From Symbiodinium natans (lineage: Eukaryota > Sar > Dinophyceae > Suessiales > Symbiodiniaceae): 64,000 bases of DNA. The translations under genes were made by a program, and so were the position numbers. This document shows, piece by piece, positions 48,501 through 57,299 of the stretch (positions are counted from its first letter, which is position 1; the number at the start of each line of letters is the position of its first letter). Below the pieces are notes generated by a model that searched no databases, was not told where the DNA came from, and saw only the letters and a list, made by a program, of their open reading frames with translations. The stretch covers positions 90,001 through 154,000 of the forward strand of contig CAJNDS010000076.1 in assembly GCA_905221605.1 (NCBI GenBank). Direction: 5' to 3'.

Positions 48501-50662
48501 GGCATGTTCAAAAGATCCGCTCGCGCCCAGCCGTCGGGGCCGCGCGCCGCACGAGAAGAGAACTTTCGAATCCTGCGTTGCCACTGTGCTACTGAAATGC
48601 GTGGAAGGTTGAAGGGGGACCTTGGCAGGAAGGCCTCAGCAAAAGCTAGGACCCGACGCCAATCCGCTTCACTACAACTAGCATGTTTCTGCCATCTTGG
48701 GGCCCATAGAGAAACGAATTCATCATGAATATCCGAGACATCTGCCAAAGTTTGGGCCTGCAAAAGCTCGGAATCCTCATGCAGTGGACATTCACCAGAC
48801 AAGGTGCAAACTTCATCAGTGACCCGTTCAAGCCGTAACACGTGGCCATCAACTTGCCAGGTAGAGGAACCACGAAGGTCCAAAGGAGGATCCACATGCA
48901 CCTGTCTGGTTTCTGGCTCAAACGCCAAAATGGCGTACTCACGATGGACTACAAGAGTGTCGACCTGAGGGGCAGCGGGTTTATGTAGGTCCTTGTAGAG
49001 CAGTTCTAGGGATTGCTGGTACTTCGCGTCCAGAACTTGTGCCCGCTTGCCGATGCTCCAGGATTCAAAACGGCGAAAGTTTTCCCGAAAGTCTTGAAAA
49101 ATTGCAGAGGCCGTGTCTAGCCCCGGGAGACCTAGGGGAATGCTCGGAGGGCTACCTTGCAACTGAGTCGGCCGGCGCATCCACCAGGCGCAGAAGCCGT
49201 GTTGGAACCCTTTGGCGGAGGAAATTGCTCTCCACAACGAAGCTCTATACTCCAGTGCCCCTGGAGTTTGGCTGTTGGCCTGTAGTGCGTGACACAAACT
49301 TTGAAGTCTGCGCAGTTGCGCGAACCATCGCTTGAGCTCTTGGCTGATGAAATCATGACACAGCACCTCTTCCCCCGGACGACTTGCTCGAACTAGCGCA
49401 GAAGTGGCAGTCCGGCAGTCAGGCTTAGTGCGTTTGGCCCGTCCGCGGCATGCTGAGGGCACCTGTCGGCCGGGGCGACCTTCAACGAAGCCATTCAGGC
49501 TTGATTTATATGTACGGGCAAATGTTTGCATCCACACCGTGGAATTATTGCTCTTCTGGACTGGTGGGAATGGGGCCTGGCGCCAGCCTGTGATATCAAT
49601 GTCTTCCCACGGAAGTTCTGCTGGCAGTGGCCAGCGCAACTCATAGCCTGCCGAGTCAGGAACACTGAAAGAGGCGACAACTGTATCATGGTCTGCGAAG
49701 ACCTGTGTGATCTGCACAGCTGACGCAAACGCTGCCGCTTCAGGGGAGACATAGATCATGTCACGCTTGGTAGCGTTTTTGCAAGTGTTCACTTCAAGAT
49801 GACCCCACCGCGAAGCAGCTAGGGTTTGAATCTCAACCCAACCTAGGCTTCTCCAGACCTGGATTTGCTCTAAAGCATTCTCGTCCTGATTGAAATCACC
49901 CGCAATTACCCTGAAGCCAGAGCGACCATGAACAAGCTCCTTGGTCAGGCAAGCATGCAGGGACTCGGTCCGAGGTTTGGCATCTGGATATGTTGGCCCA
50001 GATGGGAAGCCATACACAGTGGCAACAAGTACCGGAAGGTCAACGACCTGGTGTTGCGCCAGCATGATGCGTCCAGTGTACCATGCGCCTGAAGGCCATG
50101 GTATTTGCAAGGTCCTGGATGGGAAATCCGTAACTTGCGCAACGCCGGTCCAAGAGCCAGCCCAAGCGGAGCCAGTTCGTAAGGGCGCGGGCGCGCCGTA
50201 ACATGTGCGCACATGGCGATTCTGCTGTTTGCCAAGAGAGCGAAGAGCAGCACTAGAAGAACGCTGCGTGATTTGTGAAAGCTGTGTTTCTGACACACAA
50301 TGAATGCCCGAGCCGCATTCCAACAGTATGGCCTCCTTCCCCCGAAGGCCTGAAGGATTGGAAACTCCAATCGTCAGAAGCGGCGACTCAGGACCAGGAT
50401 TGTCAGCCTCACCGAATCGAGTTGTTGCACCCAGGAGTGGCTGGAGAGCCTCGAAGAGGAAGGCAGTCGACTGCCCATCTATCACACTTCCAGTGGGCTC
50501 AACTGCGGAACCCAGAACAGACGAAGAACGATCGCCGGTCTGATGTTGCAAACCACAAGCAACCGGCAACAGGAGAAACAGCTGTAGGAGTAAGCCGAAA
50601 AAGGTGGGCAACTTGCAAACAGGCCCGGCGCTGACGGCGAAGCGACGGCCTGGGAGACCTAG
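45560..50662 (-). CDS. LINE ORF2: APE-like endonuclease, reverse transcriptase, zinc knuckle, RNase H
   Basis: The frame is open from the codon after the ORF1 TGA to the stop at 45560-45562. Residue numbers count from TTG at 50611. No Met occurs before the endonuclease. A hydrophobic stretch (LPTFFGLLLQLFLLLPVACG) is followed by GEADNPGP (67-74). The APE-like endonuclease spans about 80-315: NPSGL, VSETQ, VIAGDFNQDEN, RDMIYV and FADHD. The reverse transcriptase spans about 690-950: RGPDGW, GYRPICLI, SSDIVKAFNNLPR with Asp818, GFPEGDPLSP, and YADN at 909-912 in place of YxDD. A Cys/His knuckle C1225-x2-C1228-H1236-C1239/1241 follows. RNase H carries Asp1309, Glu1352, Asp1375, HVPSH and Asp1447. 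The last 230 residues are not recognised. It would carry out target-primed reverse transcription. Confidence 0.93.
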   Translation of the reverse strand, partial: LGLPGRRFAVSAGPVCKLPTFFGLLLQLFLLLPVACGLQHQTGDRSSSVLGSAVEPTGSVIDGQSTAFLFEALQPLLGATTRFGEADNPGPESPLLTIGVSNPSGLRGKEAILLECGSGIHCVSETQLSQITQRSSSAALRSLGKQQNRHVRTCYGAPAPLRTGSAWAGSWTGVAQVTDFPSRTLQIPWPSGAWYTGRIMLAQHQVVDLPVLVATVYGFPSGPTYPDAKPRTESLHACLTKELVHGRSGFRVIAGDFNQDENALEQIQVWRSLGWVEIQTLAASRWGHLEVNTCKNATKRDMIYVSPEAAAFASAVQITQVFADHDTVVASFSVPDSAGYELRWPLPAELPWEDIDITGWRQAPFPPVQKSNNSTVWMQTFARTYKSSLNGFVEGRPGRQVPSACRGRAKRTKPDCRTATSALVRASRPGEEVLCHDFISQELKRWFAQLRRLQSLCHALQANSQTPGALEYRASLWRAISSAKGFQHGFCAWWMRRPTQLQGSPPSIPLGLPGLDTASAIFQDFRENFRRFESWSIGKRAQVLDAKYQQSLELLYKDLHKPAAPQVDTLVVHREYAILAFEPETRQVHVDPPLDLRGSSTWQVDGHVLRLERVTDEVCTLSGECPLHEDSELLQAQTLADVSDIHDEFVSLWAPRWQKHASCSEADWRRVLAFAEAFLPRSPFNLPRISVAQWQRRIRKFSSRAARGPDGWARADLLNMPTAAVEQLLDMLHLIEAGKAAWPQQILVGFVLSLVKPNGCTDAQGYRPICLISMIYRAWAGLRAKQTLLALSNLVDPDSLGFLPNREATELWFILQSQIELSLQGQSPLAGFSSDIVKAFNNLPRFPLLRIASRIGFPPNLISPWRAFLSGFSRRFKVRDALSPGVSSSSGFPEGDPLSPIGMLLANMVFHAYMQALCPSVRALSYADNYSGMAPEAFSLARGINAMGACCDMLDLQLDSSKTFVWSTDPEQRKVLRAMKLNVVEHARELGGFLSFCAATRNAALVARIHALQPQWQALGRARSPLASKLAILPNKFWAFALHGIAGCPLASSHLSGLRASAVKAIRSHSAGSSALLRLSLVPSCLADPGFYQLKTTVVDVRRVLLKQPALLLDWKVFQDRYAGDGYQGPFSKLVVVLGQVGWSILEPPLLQDHEGLVHHLLSMPQALLIRLLEHAWLQYVASQHVHRKTMVDLDGLEPSLLHIDHSRLTPLESSRLAAIQSGAFLFPAQHRRFDLTVSGLCKECQVPDDVQHRICDCPLYAQARQRCQSVVEQWANLPVCLTHHLLVPRMPEMTAFRVALGSIADTTAEFWSSRTTLGRQNIFTDGTCTQPAMADCAIAAWSVVHAGTGDVIACGPLHGQLQTTPRAEMTAAIAALRWIISRRVTATLWMDAYHIASGINGLIQGGHVSAQAENGDLWQTLSALVEQLEPAQAQIQHVPSHLDPHQCTDEFEIWVSTWNQHADTVAAVANASRSLEFLQLLEGIGEKYDRQANVIRQLRSMFFAIADVQQTLRPEVEPVAPDVVEISLPLVDVQFRLSDLTPLGWRQLLDSTPSALPAGFLRSVAALLLEQDANHDQVCLVSTLELTVWIVGAGVAFPVQDPVSNSWVDPASIVYKEPHQTLAVQVRLVRKALRILVKLFHAESCWIGGINLTDLGVTMPFDGLGLGVDVGVFQACRQRIQDFCSRRPIRASRDLARPL

Positions 50663-50665
50663 TCA
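50657..50665 (-). promoter_or_regulatory. Putative stop-codon readthrough signal UGA-CUAG
   Basis: The mRNA sense is UCU UGA CUA GGU, with UGA at 50665-50663. UGA followed by CUA(G) is the sequence context established for efficient readthrough in some viral and animal mRNAs. ORF1 and ORF2 are in the same frame on either side, and 17 sense codons separate the stop from the first near-cognate codon used above for numbering. Confidence 0.65.
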
Positions 50666-53362
50666 AGACGTGCGAGGTTTCTTGTCTGCGAACAAGGCCT
50701 GAATTTGTTCAAGCTGGCCTGCCAGCTGCGCAGACAACTGTTGAGTCATATCAGCCTGCAACTGGCCAACCGCATTGCCTACCGTCATCTCGACGTCTGA
50801 GCGCAGCCTGTGGATGTCTTGGCTTTGGCTTTGCAGCGTGTGCTGGACTCCTTGAATGGTAGTGGCTTGCTCAGACACACGATTGCCAAAAGTGGCAAAC
50901 CAGCCTTCAAATTTACGGTTTTGCTCCTGGAGTTCTTTCATACCAACCTCAAGCTTTTCAAGTCTAGCCTCCTGCGCCGAACTGACAGAGTCCTGACCTG
51001 CCGACCTGGACGCAAGCTCGGTCTGCATGAGGCTTCTGAGATCCTGTTTGAGTTCGGAGCCGAGTTGTTCAAGTTTGGACGGGCCAGGCGAGGGCTGGGA
51101 ACTCTTAACAAGCGAAAGCCCCGGAGGAGGAGCAAACTGTTGGCGAGCCTTGGCCCATGGATCTTGGCCATCGCTCCAGGGGTCAATGGCAGGGTCTGTT
51201 GGTCCATCATCGTACCTGATGTGTTTGATGGTACGTGAGGAGGCGTACAGGGCAGGGGGCTTGGACTTGGCATTGCCAAGGTCCTGGACTTTCGTCACAA
51301 TGACATGGCTTTCGCCGAGCGGTAGGGCCAAGGCAGGCGGCTCAGAAGAGGCACCAACGATCCAAGAAGCACCTTCTGCAGTTCCTTTGTCTGGCTGAAG
51401 TGGCTTAGCAGACCACTGCCAGTGTTGCAGGATCTTGAGTAGGGCTTGTCGTTGACAACCAAACGGCAGTGGATGAAGCTTGTATTTCGCGGAGATGCGG
51501 ACTTTGACAAATGGGTGCGCAGGACGAAGCATGTTGAAGGCAATCTCTTCGTCTGTTTCTTTGACCCTCACGCCAAACCTACTTCCAAGTCGCGTCAAGG
51601 CAATGGCTTTGTCACAAGTGCGAAGCGCGTGTCGCGCCTCTTCGGCCGTGGCCCCCGGGAGCCAAACGACGGCGTAGCCGGCATGTGGGCCGGATCCATC
51701 AGCCGCCCGAGGTTCGAAGAAGAGGCCTGGGTAAGTTATCTTATGGAGATGGGGCACCGCTGAGGCCGGAACGCGGATGTAGGCTTGAAAGACGAACGCT
51801 TGGGAAGGCTCTTCTCTGCCCCCACCCAGTTTCTGAAACTGTCGCCCCCAAATGTCAAGCAGGAGGTGGTCAACCTGCTCTTCAACTGCTGGGTGGAATC
51901 TTGAACAACCCGAGTCCTGCTTGCAGCCCGCAACCTGACAAAGGCTCAATTCAGGCACTTGCTGTAGCAGCGCGCGGATGGGCGCTTCACAAATCCTTTC
52001 CCACCCAATGGAGCACTGGTCACGATAAAGCGAGAGCTTGATCACCACCGTGTCAAGTTGCTCTACTTCAGCAATGTCATGAGTGGTCAATTGCACGGAG
52101 GCGTCACCCAGCTGGACCAGGCTGCCTGAAATCAGTACGGCCTCCTGAGTGGGACCATAAATGGCCGGATAGCGAAGGGCAGTGACAGGCGCAGCACCGA
52201 CCGCTTCAGCTGGTAGAGCTGCGGTGGTCAAGAGGCCTAGGGCATCAACACTGATGGACTTAAAGTTGTTCAGGAAAGGGGCAACCTCAGCTGGAGTGCA
52301 AAAGCAAATGCCCCGTGCCATGGGCTGCACCTCGTCCATAGCTAACTGGCAAAGTGGCTGTCCATCGTTGGAAGAGAAGCTGTCCGGGCTCATCTGCAAC
52401 GTGGAAGGGTCAATGAGCAAGGGGGAACCTGACTTCTTGACACCTTTGGCCTTCGCTTTCTTGCTTTTCCCATTTGGCACAGTCGTGCCGAATTTGGCTG
52501 AAGCCTTAGCATCAATTTGAGCCTGGAGTTCATCAGTTGAAACCCATCTGAAAGCACTTCCAGGCTTGCCAGCGGCTGCCTTTAGTGCAGCCCACGGGTG
52601 CTTTGACGCCAGCGCGGTGGCAATGGGCACCACGCCAACCTTGGAACAAGCCGCATGGATGCGGGCAGCGATGTTCTCTGAGGGAACGCCCTTGGACAAA
52701 AGGGTGTCAGACAACTGCCGACTCTGGCTCTCAGAGAGCCCTCCTGCACCAGAGACAGCATACGGCAAGAACGGCACGGATTGCGCGAGCTGGTCAGCCC
52801 ATCGAAAGAACTGTTCGAAGGAAGCCGATAACGGGCGCAACAGGATCGCGCAGTGAGCCAAGGCGATTTGGCCACATGTGTGGGCCACCTTTTGCGTCCC
52901 AAGCGTCACTTCAGCAAAGGACAAGCATGGCATGCCCCATGTTCTCCCGATCAGATTGGCAAGCTGCGATGCGGCCATGGCGTTGCGATGCGGAATGCCA
53001 TCAAAGCACGTGGCCTGAAGACCTGCTGACTCAACTTGCAAGACCAACACAGTCCAATGATTCTGGTGCACAAAAGGCAGCAAAATGCCCAAGCAGCGAA
53101 AGGACCACGGGACTGGCGGCAACAAGTGAACGGCTGGAAAACCCTTCACCAGCTCTGAAGACACCACTGGCGGCACAATCTCGTAATTGGCTGAGGCTAT
53201 GCGTTGAAGAAGCTGAAGCCCCCAAGTGAAAGTAGTGTCCGTCATTCCGACTGGACAAGCTGGCGGAGTGGCAAGGTCTCCCTGATGTGTGGCGCCATGA
53301 TTCATCAAATCACGCGGTTCCCCAGAATCATATTCGTGGGAAAGATGCGGAACAGCAAACAT
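50663..53362 (-). CDS. LINE ORF1: Ulp1-like protease, CCCH zinc finger and coiled-coil protein
   Basis: The frame has 899 codons. The ATG at 53362 is the first after an in-frame TAG at 53387-53389. Residues 90-170 resemble a C48 (Ulp1/adenain-like) cysteine protease: His102 in NHWTVLVL, Asp121 in CFDG, Gln157 and Cys163 in QKVAHTCGQ, with the His-Asp-Gln-Cys order and the 6-residue Gln-Cys gap of that family. A CCCH finger follows, C475-x4-C480-x5-C486-x3-H490. From about 770 to 895 the protein is Gln/Glu-rich with heptad-like spacing, a probable coiled coil for multimerisation. A Lys-rich KSKKAKAKGVKK patch is at about 299-310. It occupies the gag-like position of the element and would bind element RNA. 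Protease assignment is by motif only. It ends TCT-TGA-CTA-G, in frame with ORF2. Confidence 0.85.
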   Translation of the reverse strand: MFAVPHLSHEYDSGEPRDLMNHGATHQGDLATPPACPVGMTDTTFTWGLQLLQRIASANYEIVPPVVSSELVKGFPAVHLLPPVPWSFRCLGILLPFVHQNHWTVLVLQVESAGLQATCFDGIPHRNAMAASQLANLIGRTWGMPCLSFAEVTLGTQKVAHTCGQIALAHCAILLRPLSASFEQFFRWADQLAQSVPFLPYAVSGAGGLSESQSRQLSDTLLSKGVPSENIAARIHAACSKVGVVPIATALASKHPWAALKAAAGKPGSAFRWVSTDELQAQIDAKASAKFGTTVPNGKSKKAKAKGVKKSGSPLLIDPSTLQMSPDSFSSNDGQPLCQLAMDEVQPMARGICFCTPAEVAPFLNNFKSISVDALGLLTTAALPAEAVGAAPVTALRYPAIYGPTQEAVLISGSLVQLGDASVQLTTHDIAEVEQLDTVVIKLSLYRDQCSIGWERICEAPIRALLQQVPELSLCQVAGCKQDSGCSRFHPAVEEQVDHLLLDIWGRQFQKLGGGREEPSQAFVFQAYIRVPASAVPHLHKITYPGLFFEPRAADGSGPHAGYAVVWLPGATAEEARHALRTCDKAIALTRLGSRFGVRVKETDEEIAFNMLRPAHPFVKVRISAKYKLHPLPFGCQRQALLKILQHWQWSAKPLQPDKGTAEGASWIVGASSEPPALALPLGESHVIVTKVQDLGNAKSKPPALYASSRTIKHIRYDDGPTDPAIDPWSDGQDPWAKARQQFAPPPGLSLVKSSQPSPGPSKLEQLGSELKQDLRSLMQTELASRSAGQDSVSSAQEARLEKLEVGMKELQEQNRKFEGWFATFGNRVSEQATTIQGVQHTLQSQSQDIHRLRSDVEMTVGNAVGQLQADMTQQLSAQLAGQLEQIQALFADKKPRTS

Positions 53363-53423
53363 GGCGTTCCCTCGACGTTCGGTTAACTACAGCTTCACCA
53401 CTGGAAGGGGTCGAGCCCAAAGC

Positions 53424-53441
53424 TCTCTGATTCTCTCTTTA
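53424..53441. repeat. Target-site duplication, right
   Basis: This 18-bp copy lies directly upstream of the element's 5' end. Confidence 0.88.
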
Positions 53442-53922
53442 AATAACTTTTGGAAGCTGTGCCTTTGAGATCCCGATGCCACTGCAAAGAACTTTTGCGT
53501 TGATGTGATCAGGGTTGTGATGAGCATGCCACAACCTGCATCGGTGAAAATGGCCCCCAGGCGTTGAACGTGTCCGAGCAGGACCCTCAGCTCAACGTAA
53601 AATCCTCACTCCATTGTTTGATGAAGAGCCGAACTCTTAAGAGAGCTTCGTTAAACAACGAAAAGTGTCGGCGCAGCTCCTGGAGGTTGGCCCATGCCTC
53701 CCGTCCCTCTGGCGCACGAACGCCCTTCTTCTCGCGTGCTCGGTGGCCTTCTTCGTCGCAATCTACAGCACCAGGCCGAAACAGGGTGATGCTGCATGAG
53801 CCTGCAACACACTTCCTCCAAGAAAGCACACAAGTGGCAGCTGTCGGATTGTCGCCCTGAACCAGAATCTCGGGGGCCCCCCCTGCCCCGCGAGGTCCTG
53901 CGAGGATGGCAGCACCTACCCC

Positions 53923-54310
53923 ATGCCGCCGAACTGGGTCTGGCTCGCCTTCTTCGTGCCGGTGCTGCTTCATCAGCTCTGGGCCGATCCTTCTCGGCAT
54001 CACTCTCTCTCTCTCTCTCTTCGTTTTTCGCTTTCCCGCATGAGGTTAGACGTCAATAGGCGGGAACGCAAGGCAGTTGGGCCAACTGAGGAGCAGGAGG
54101 CTGTGGAAGTGCTGCTGCCATGCTACAAGCGCCACATGGACCTGCACCGCCTCGAAGACGGCTTCTCGCTCATGGGCCTCTTGCCCTCCTCGGAGGCCTG
54201 GTGGCTTCGCGTCCAGCAGCTGCTTCTGGTCATGAGCTCCGTGGACGTCTTCACCGACACCTACTTTGCCAGCACCATGGGCCTGGGAGGCAACGTTGAA
54301 AAGTTGAAAA
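53923..54310 (+). CDS. Exon of probable multipass membrane protein, part 1
   Basis: The frame gives a hydrophobic segment NWVWLAFFVPVLLHQLW. After a CT-rich stretch it continues EEQEAVEVLLPCYKRHMDLH, RLEDGFSLMGLLPSSEAWWL and RVQQLLLVMSSVDVFTDTYF. The acidic/amphipathic pattern and following hydrophobic run suggest a membrane protein exon. It precedes three similar fragments to 57.3 kb on the same strand. The family is unknown. Confidence 0.45.
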
Positions 54311-54898
54311 CGTGTGAAAGAGCACAGAAGCCTCTTGCGGTGTTCCAGTGTGCCACGCGTACATGTCAGTACAGCCGTAGCTAGCCTAAGTCTATAGTGA
54401 TGCCTTCGTTCCCGGAGTGGCGTTTTCTGAGGCACCAATGCCTGCTCACATGGAAGGACGCAAGAGATTTGGAACTTCTGGTGGAGGCTCCCTCCTCCCT
54501 CTTCGTTTTTCGTCTGGTATTGTGGGGAGAGAGGGGGGCGGGGTGTGTCCCGAAGTCGCAGATCCCTCAACCGGGATCTCTTGAACTTTAGTCGCCGTGG
54601 CGCCGCGTGACTGACGCTCACCCCGAGCCCAGAGGCTCCTGCACCTTAACATGCGATGCGTCCCGGAAACAGAGGCAGTTGATCCTGGAGCACTTACTCA
54701 ATCCTACTCCCAAACCCTTGCTGTTTGCTTCGGCTGGAGGTGTGGGATATGTGACATAGCATGTGCTGTTGCGGGTATGCTGGTGGCAGCCCCCCCCGGA
54801 GGGTGGGGGTGGGGCAAGTGATTGATAACACATTGGCTTTTTAATTGTGTGTTGGGTTGGGGATGTTGGGGGAGGTTCTTTAAACAGAGCAGCGTTGC

Positions 54899-55080
54899 AT
54901 GCAGTTCCACTTAACTATCCATGTGGGGATAATGTGGAGGCAGAGCATCTTCAGCTCGCTGCCCTTCGTGGTGCCCCTGGACGTGCTGATCTCGGCATCC
55001 TGGACCTTGATGCTCTTGCACCTCGTCGTGGCCTGCGCCACTCGGGCTGGCTGCTGTTCACAGCGGTGCAGAGTCCCTAA
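54899..55080 (+). CDS. Exon of probable multipass membrane protein, part 2
   Basis: The frame SIFSSLPFVVPLDVLISASW, TLMLLHLVVACA is strongly hydrophobic, consistent with one or two transmembrane helices. It could continue part 1 after an intron. Confidence 0.4.
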
Positions 55081-55918
55081 AATTACCAAAAACGATAGGT
55101 AAAAACGTGTTCCGCGCAGCTTGAGGCCACCATGGTCCGGAAGAAAGGGGCCAGCGACAGAGGCGACGACGGCCGGTCGCCGCCCCTGCTGTCCTGCAGC
55201 GACAAGGCCGCCGCATGCCAAGAAAGCGTGCCATGAAGCATCAGCCTCCACGATGCTACTTTGCTACATGCTGCGAGTAGGAGATTCCTTATACCGAACA
55301 CAGACGTGCAAATTGGGCACCCGTTTCGGGCTCTCAGAGGGCAGAGCTACCGGAGTGTTGCCGAGAAAGCGTCTACTTGGGAACTTGCAGAACTCGCTTC
55401 GGTCAAAGTGGGCAGGCTCCCCCGGGAATTGCCTGCGCCTCACTTTGGGGGCTTGAGGTCTTCATATCAAGGTGTGGTGTCTGGAGGGTGTGAGGGCTTA
55501 AGAAAGGGCTTGAGGGCTTGGAGGGTTGTAAGGCGAGGACTCGAAGCCTCGTGGTTCTTCCGTGCATTTCCGTGCTCACCTGCTTGTGTTCGGACGAGTG
55601 TCCTCGCACTTTTTGCGTGTAGACGAAATCGCGGCTCCTTTGCGTGGGTGCCATCAACTCTCAGCGCCGAAGGGGTTTTCATACTACAGCACTACAGCAT
55701 GCGAAGGGGCCCAAAGCTCCTAGAAGCTCCTAGAAGCTCCTAGATGTTTTCAGGGTGTCGGGCCAAGGAAAGGCCGATGGGGTTGGACTCCACTCACTCG
55801 TAGACATACACCGCAGTGTACTACACGCAAGTGCACGAGCCGAGAGCACGGAAAGTGGGAACGCTCTTGAGAAGCTTGGGTTGGGATGTGCTTCTGTCCT
55901 TGAGATGCACTCAATTGG

Positions 55919-56105
55919 GGGGCACCTCTTCTCAGCTCAGAGCGTTGTGCAGGACACGTTGTTCAACGACGATGTGTGCTTCCAGCTCGGCGAATCTGCG
56001 GGGTTTTCGTCCGTTGTCCAGATGTCCAACAAGCTGTACGTCCTCCAGATGAAGAAGAACGTCTACAGGAAGAAAGGCTACAGGACTGGGTTTCAGGCAT
56101 GGTAG
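55919..56105 (+). CDS. Exon of probable multipass membrane protein, part 3
   Basis: The frame reads VVQDTLFNDDVCFQLGESAG, FSSVVQMSNKLYVLQMKKNV, YRKKGYRTGFQAW. It is protein-like and hydrophilic, so probably a loop domain. Linkage to parts 1 and 2 is by position only. Confidence 0.35.
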
Positions 56106-56899
56106 ACATGCGGCATGCGTTTAGCAAGAGGTGGCATGTCGCGTGTCATCGGCAATGGCGGTGGCCATATGGAAGGCTCCTTGAGGAGCCTTCAAGCTGG
56201 TAGCCTGGAGTCTGCAAATCGCCTTCGTCAGGATCATGGGGTATGGCCTACCCCTGTCTCAAAAGTATGTGAGGCGCGTCTACTTCTCGTACCTTCTGGA
56301 GAGCCTTGACTGCACCTGAAACATGCAGCGTACATAAACCTGTACAGTCTATAGATCAAAACTGCCGTGCCCTAGTAGCTGAAGCCCCTTACCTTGCCCG
56401 CTTCTGGCTCAGGGATGGCGTGCAAGTGGTGCTGCAGTCATGGACGTTGGCAATCAACACCCACCAGGCGCGACTGGTTTTCAGAAGTCAGAAGACCGCG
56501 GCGACCGCCCGTTTTCCCCGAAGTACCGATGCGCCTTCACGTTGGAGGGGGGAGCAGAAGTTGGGATTCATGTTGGGTAGACCCTACGAACATGCACGAA
56601 CCGAGCTTTGCCCGGAAAGTAGTTCGCAAAACCCGGGAAAGAAATCAAACCAAAAAGCTCTCGCTGGCATCCAGCTGCCTCATCTAGGCCGTTCCAGAGA
56701 AAAGGGATAAATGGGGTTAGGGCCCGCAACAGGCGAGGTGTAGATTTTCATAGATGTCCCGGAGCTGCAAAGCCGGTGCCGCCGTTTGAAGGGCTTTTGC
56801 CCGACCTTGGCAGACCCAGTTGACTAGTCTGGGCCTCTGAGCTGGGCGCTCGCCTCGTGTTTTGTTTTTCGCCCTCCTTCCCCGGCATGTGAGGCGACG

Positions 56900-57274
56900 C
56901 GGACCCTGTGCGCGATGCGCGTGTGAGTGTAACTGAGGCACGCAAGCTGGCGCTGCTTCCGGCGCTGTCCCTGGCCTTGAGCTTCCTCATGGGCCTCGGG
57001 AAGATGAAGGAGATGATGTGGTTCTTCCAGGTTCGCAGGCTGATGGATGACATGGCTTTCAGGACAAGGGCCGAAAACCACGAAGTGGACAGGGCCGGGA
57101 GGGAGGAAGAATTCGAGGCCGGCCTAAAGGTGGTCGGCTGCCATGCGGGTGCTCGTGGGCCTTGCCGTGTTCTTGATGGCTGGCGCCTTGTTCATTGCGT
57201 GCTTCACGCTCTACGCGGCGCACGCCTGTCCCGGAGGGATCAGGTCTCTGAATGGATGCGTGGACATCCCGTGA
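56900..57274 (+). CDS. Exon of probable multipass membrane protein, C-terminal part
   Basis: The frame at 56908-57130 reads TEARKLALLPALSLALSFLM, WFFQVRRLMDDMAFRTRAEN and then charged residues. From ATG 57143 a +1 shifted frame reads VLVGLAVFLMAGALFIACFT, then HACPGGIRSLNGCVDIP and stops at 57274. The change of frame within about 15 nt is too short for an intron. The copy may carry a one-base indel, or the real splice is elsewhere. The final transmembrane helix followed by a short Cys-containing tail looks like a true protein end. Confidence 0.45.
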
Positions 57275-57299
57275 CATTCTCACTAGCTTTCGAGGGTGT

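Larger units (their letters stand above)
45486..53423 (-). mobile_element. Complete non-LTR (LINE-like) retrotransposon with ORF1-TGA-ORF2
   Basis: The 7938-bp element runs on the minus strand. It has a 5' UTR of about 61 nt (53363-53423), ORF1, an in-frame TGA, ORF2 and a 74-nt 3' UTR (45486-45559) without a poly(A) tail. It is bounded by perfect 18-bp direct repeats TCTCTGATTCTCTCTTTA at 45468-45485 and 53424-53441. Both reading frames are otherwise uninterrupted over 2599 codons, and with the perfect duplication this suggests a young, possibly active insertion. No LTRs are present. Confidence 0.9.

Noticed and set aside
50663-50665. TGA between ORF1 and ORF2 as a selenocysteine codon
   Set aside because: No SECIS-like structure was evident and the CUAG context points to readthrough instead; sibling elements would decide.
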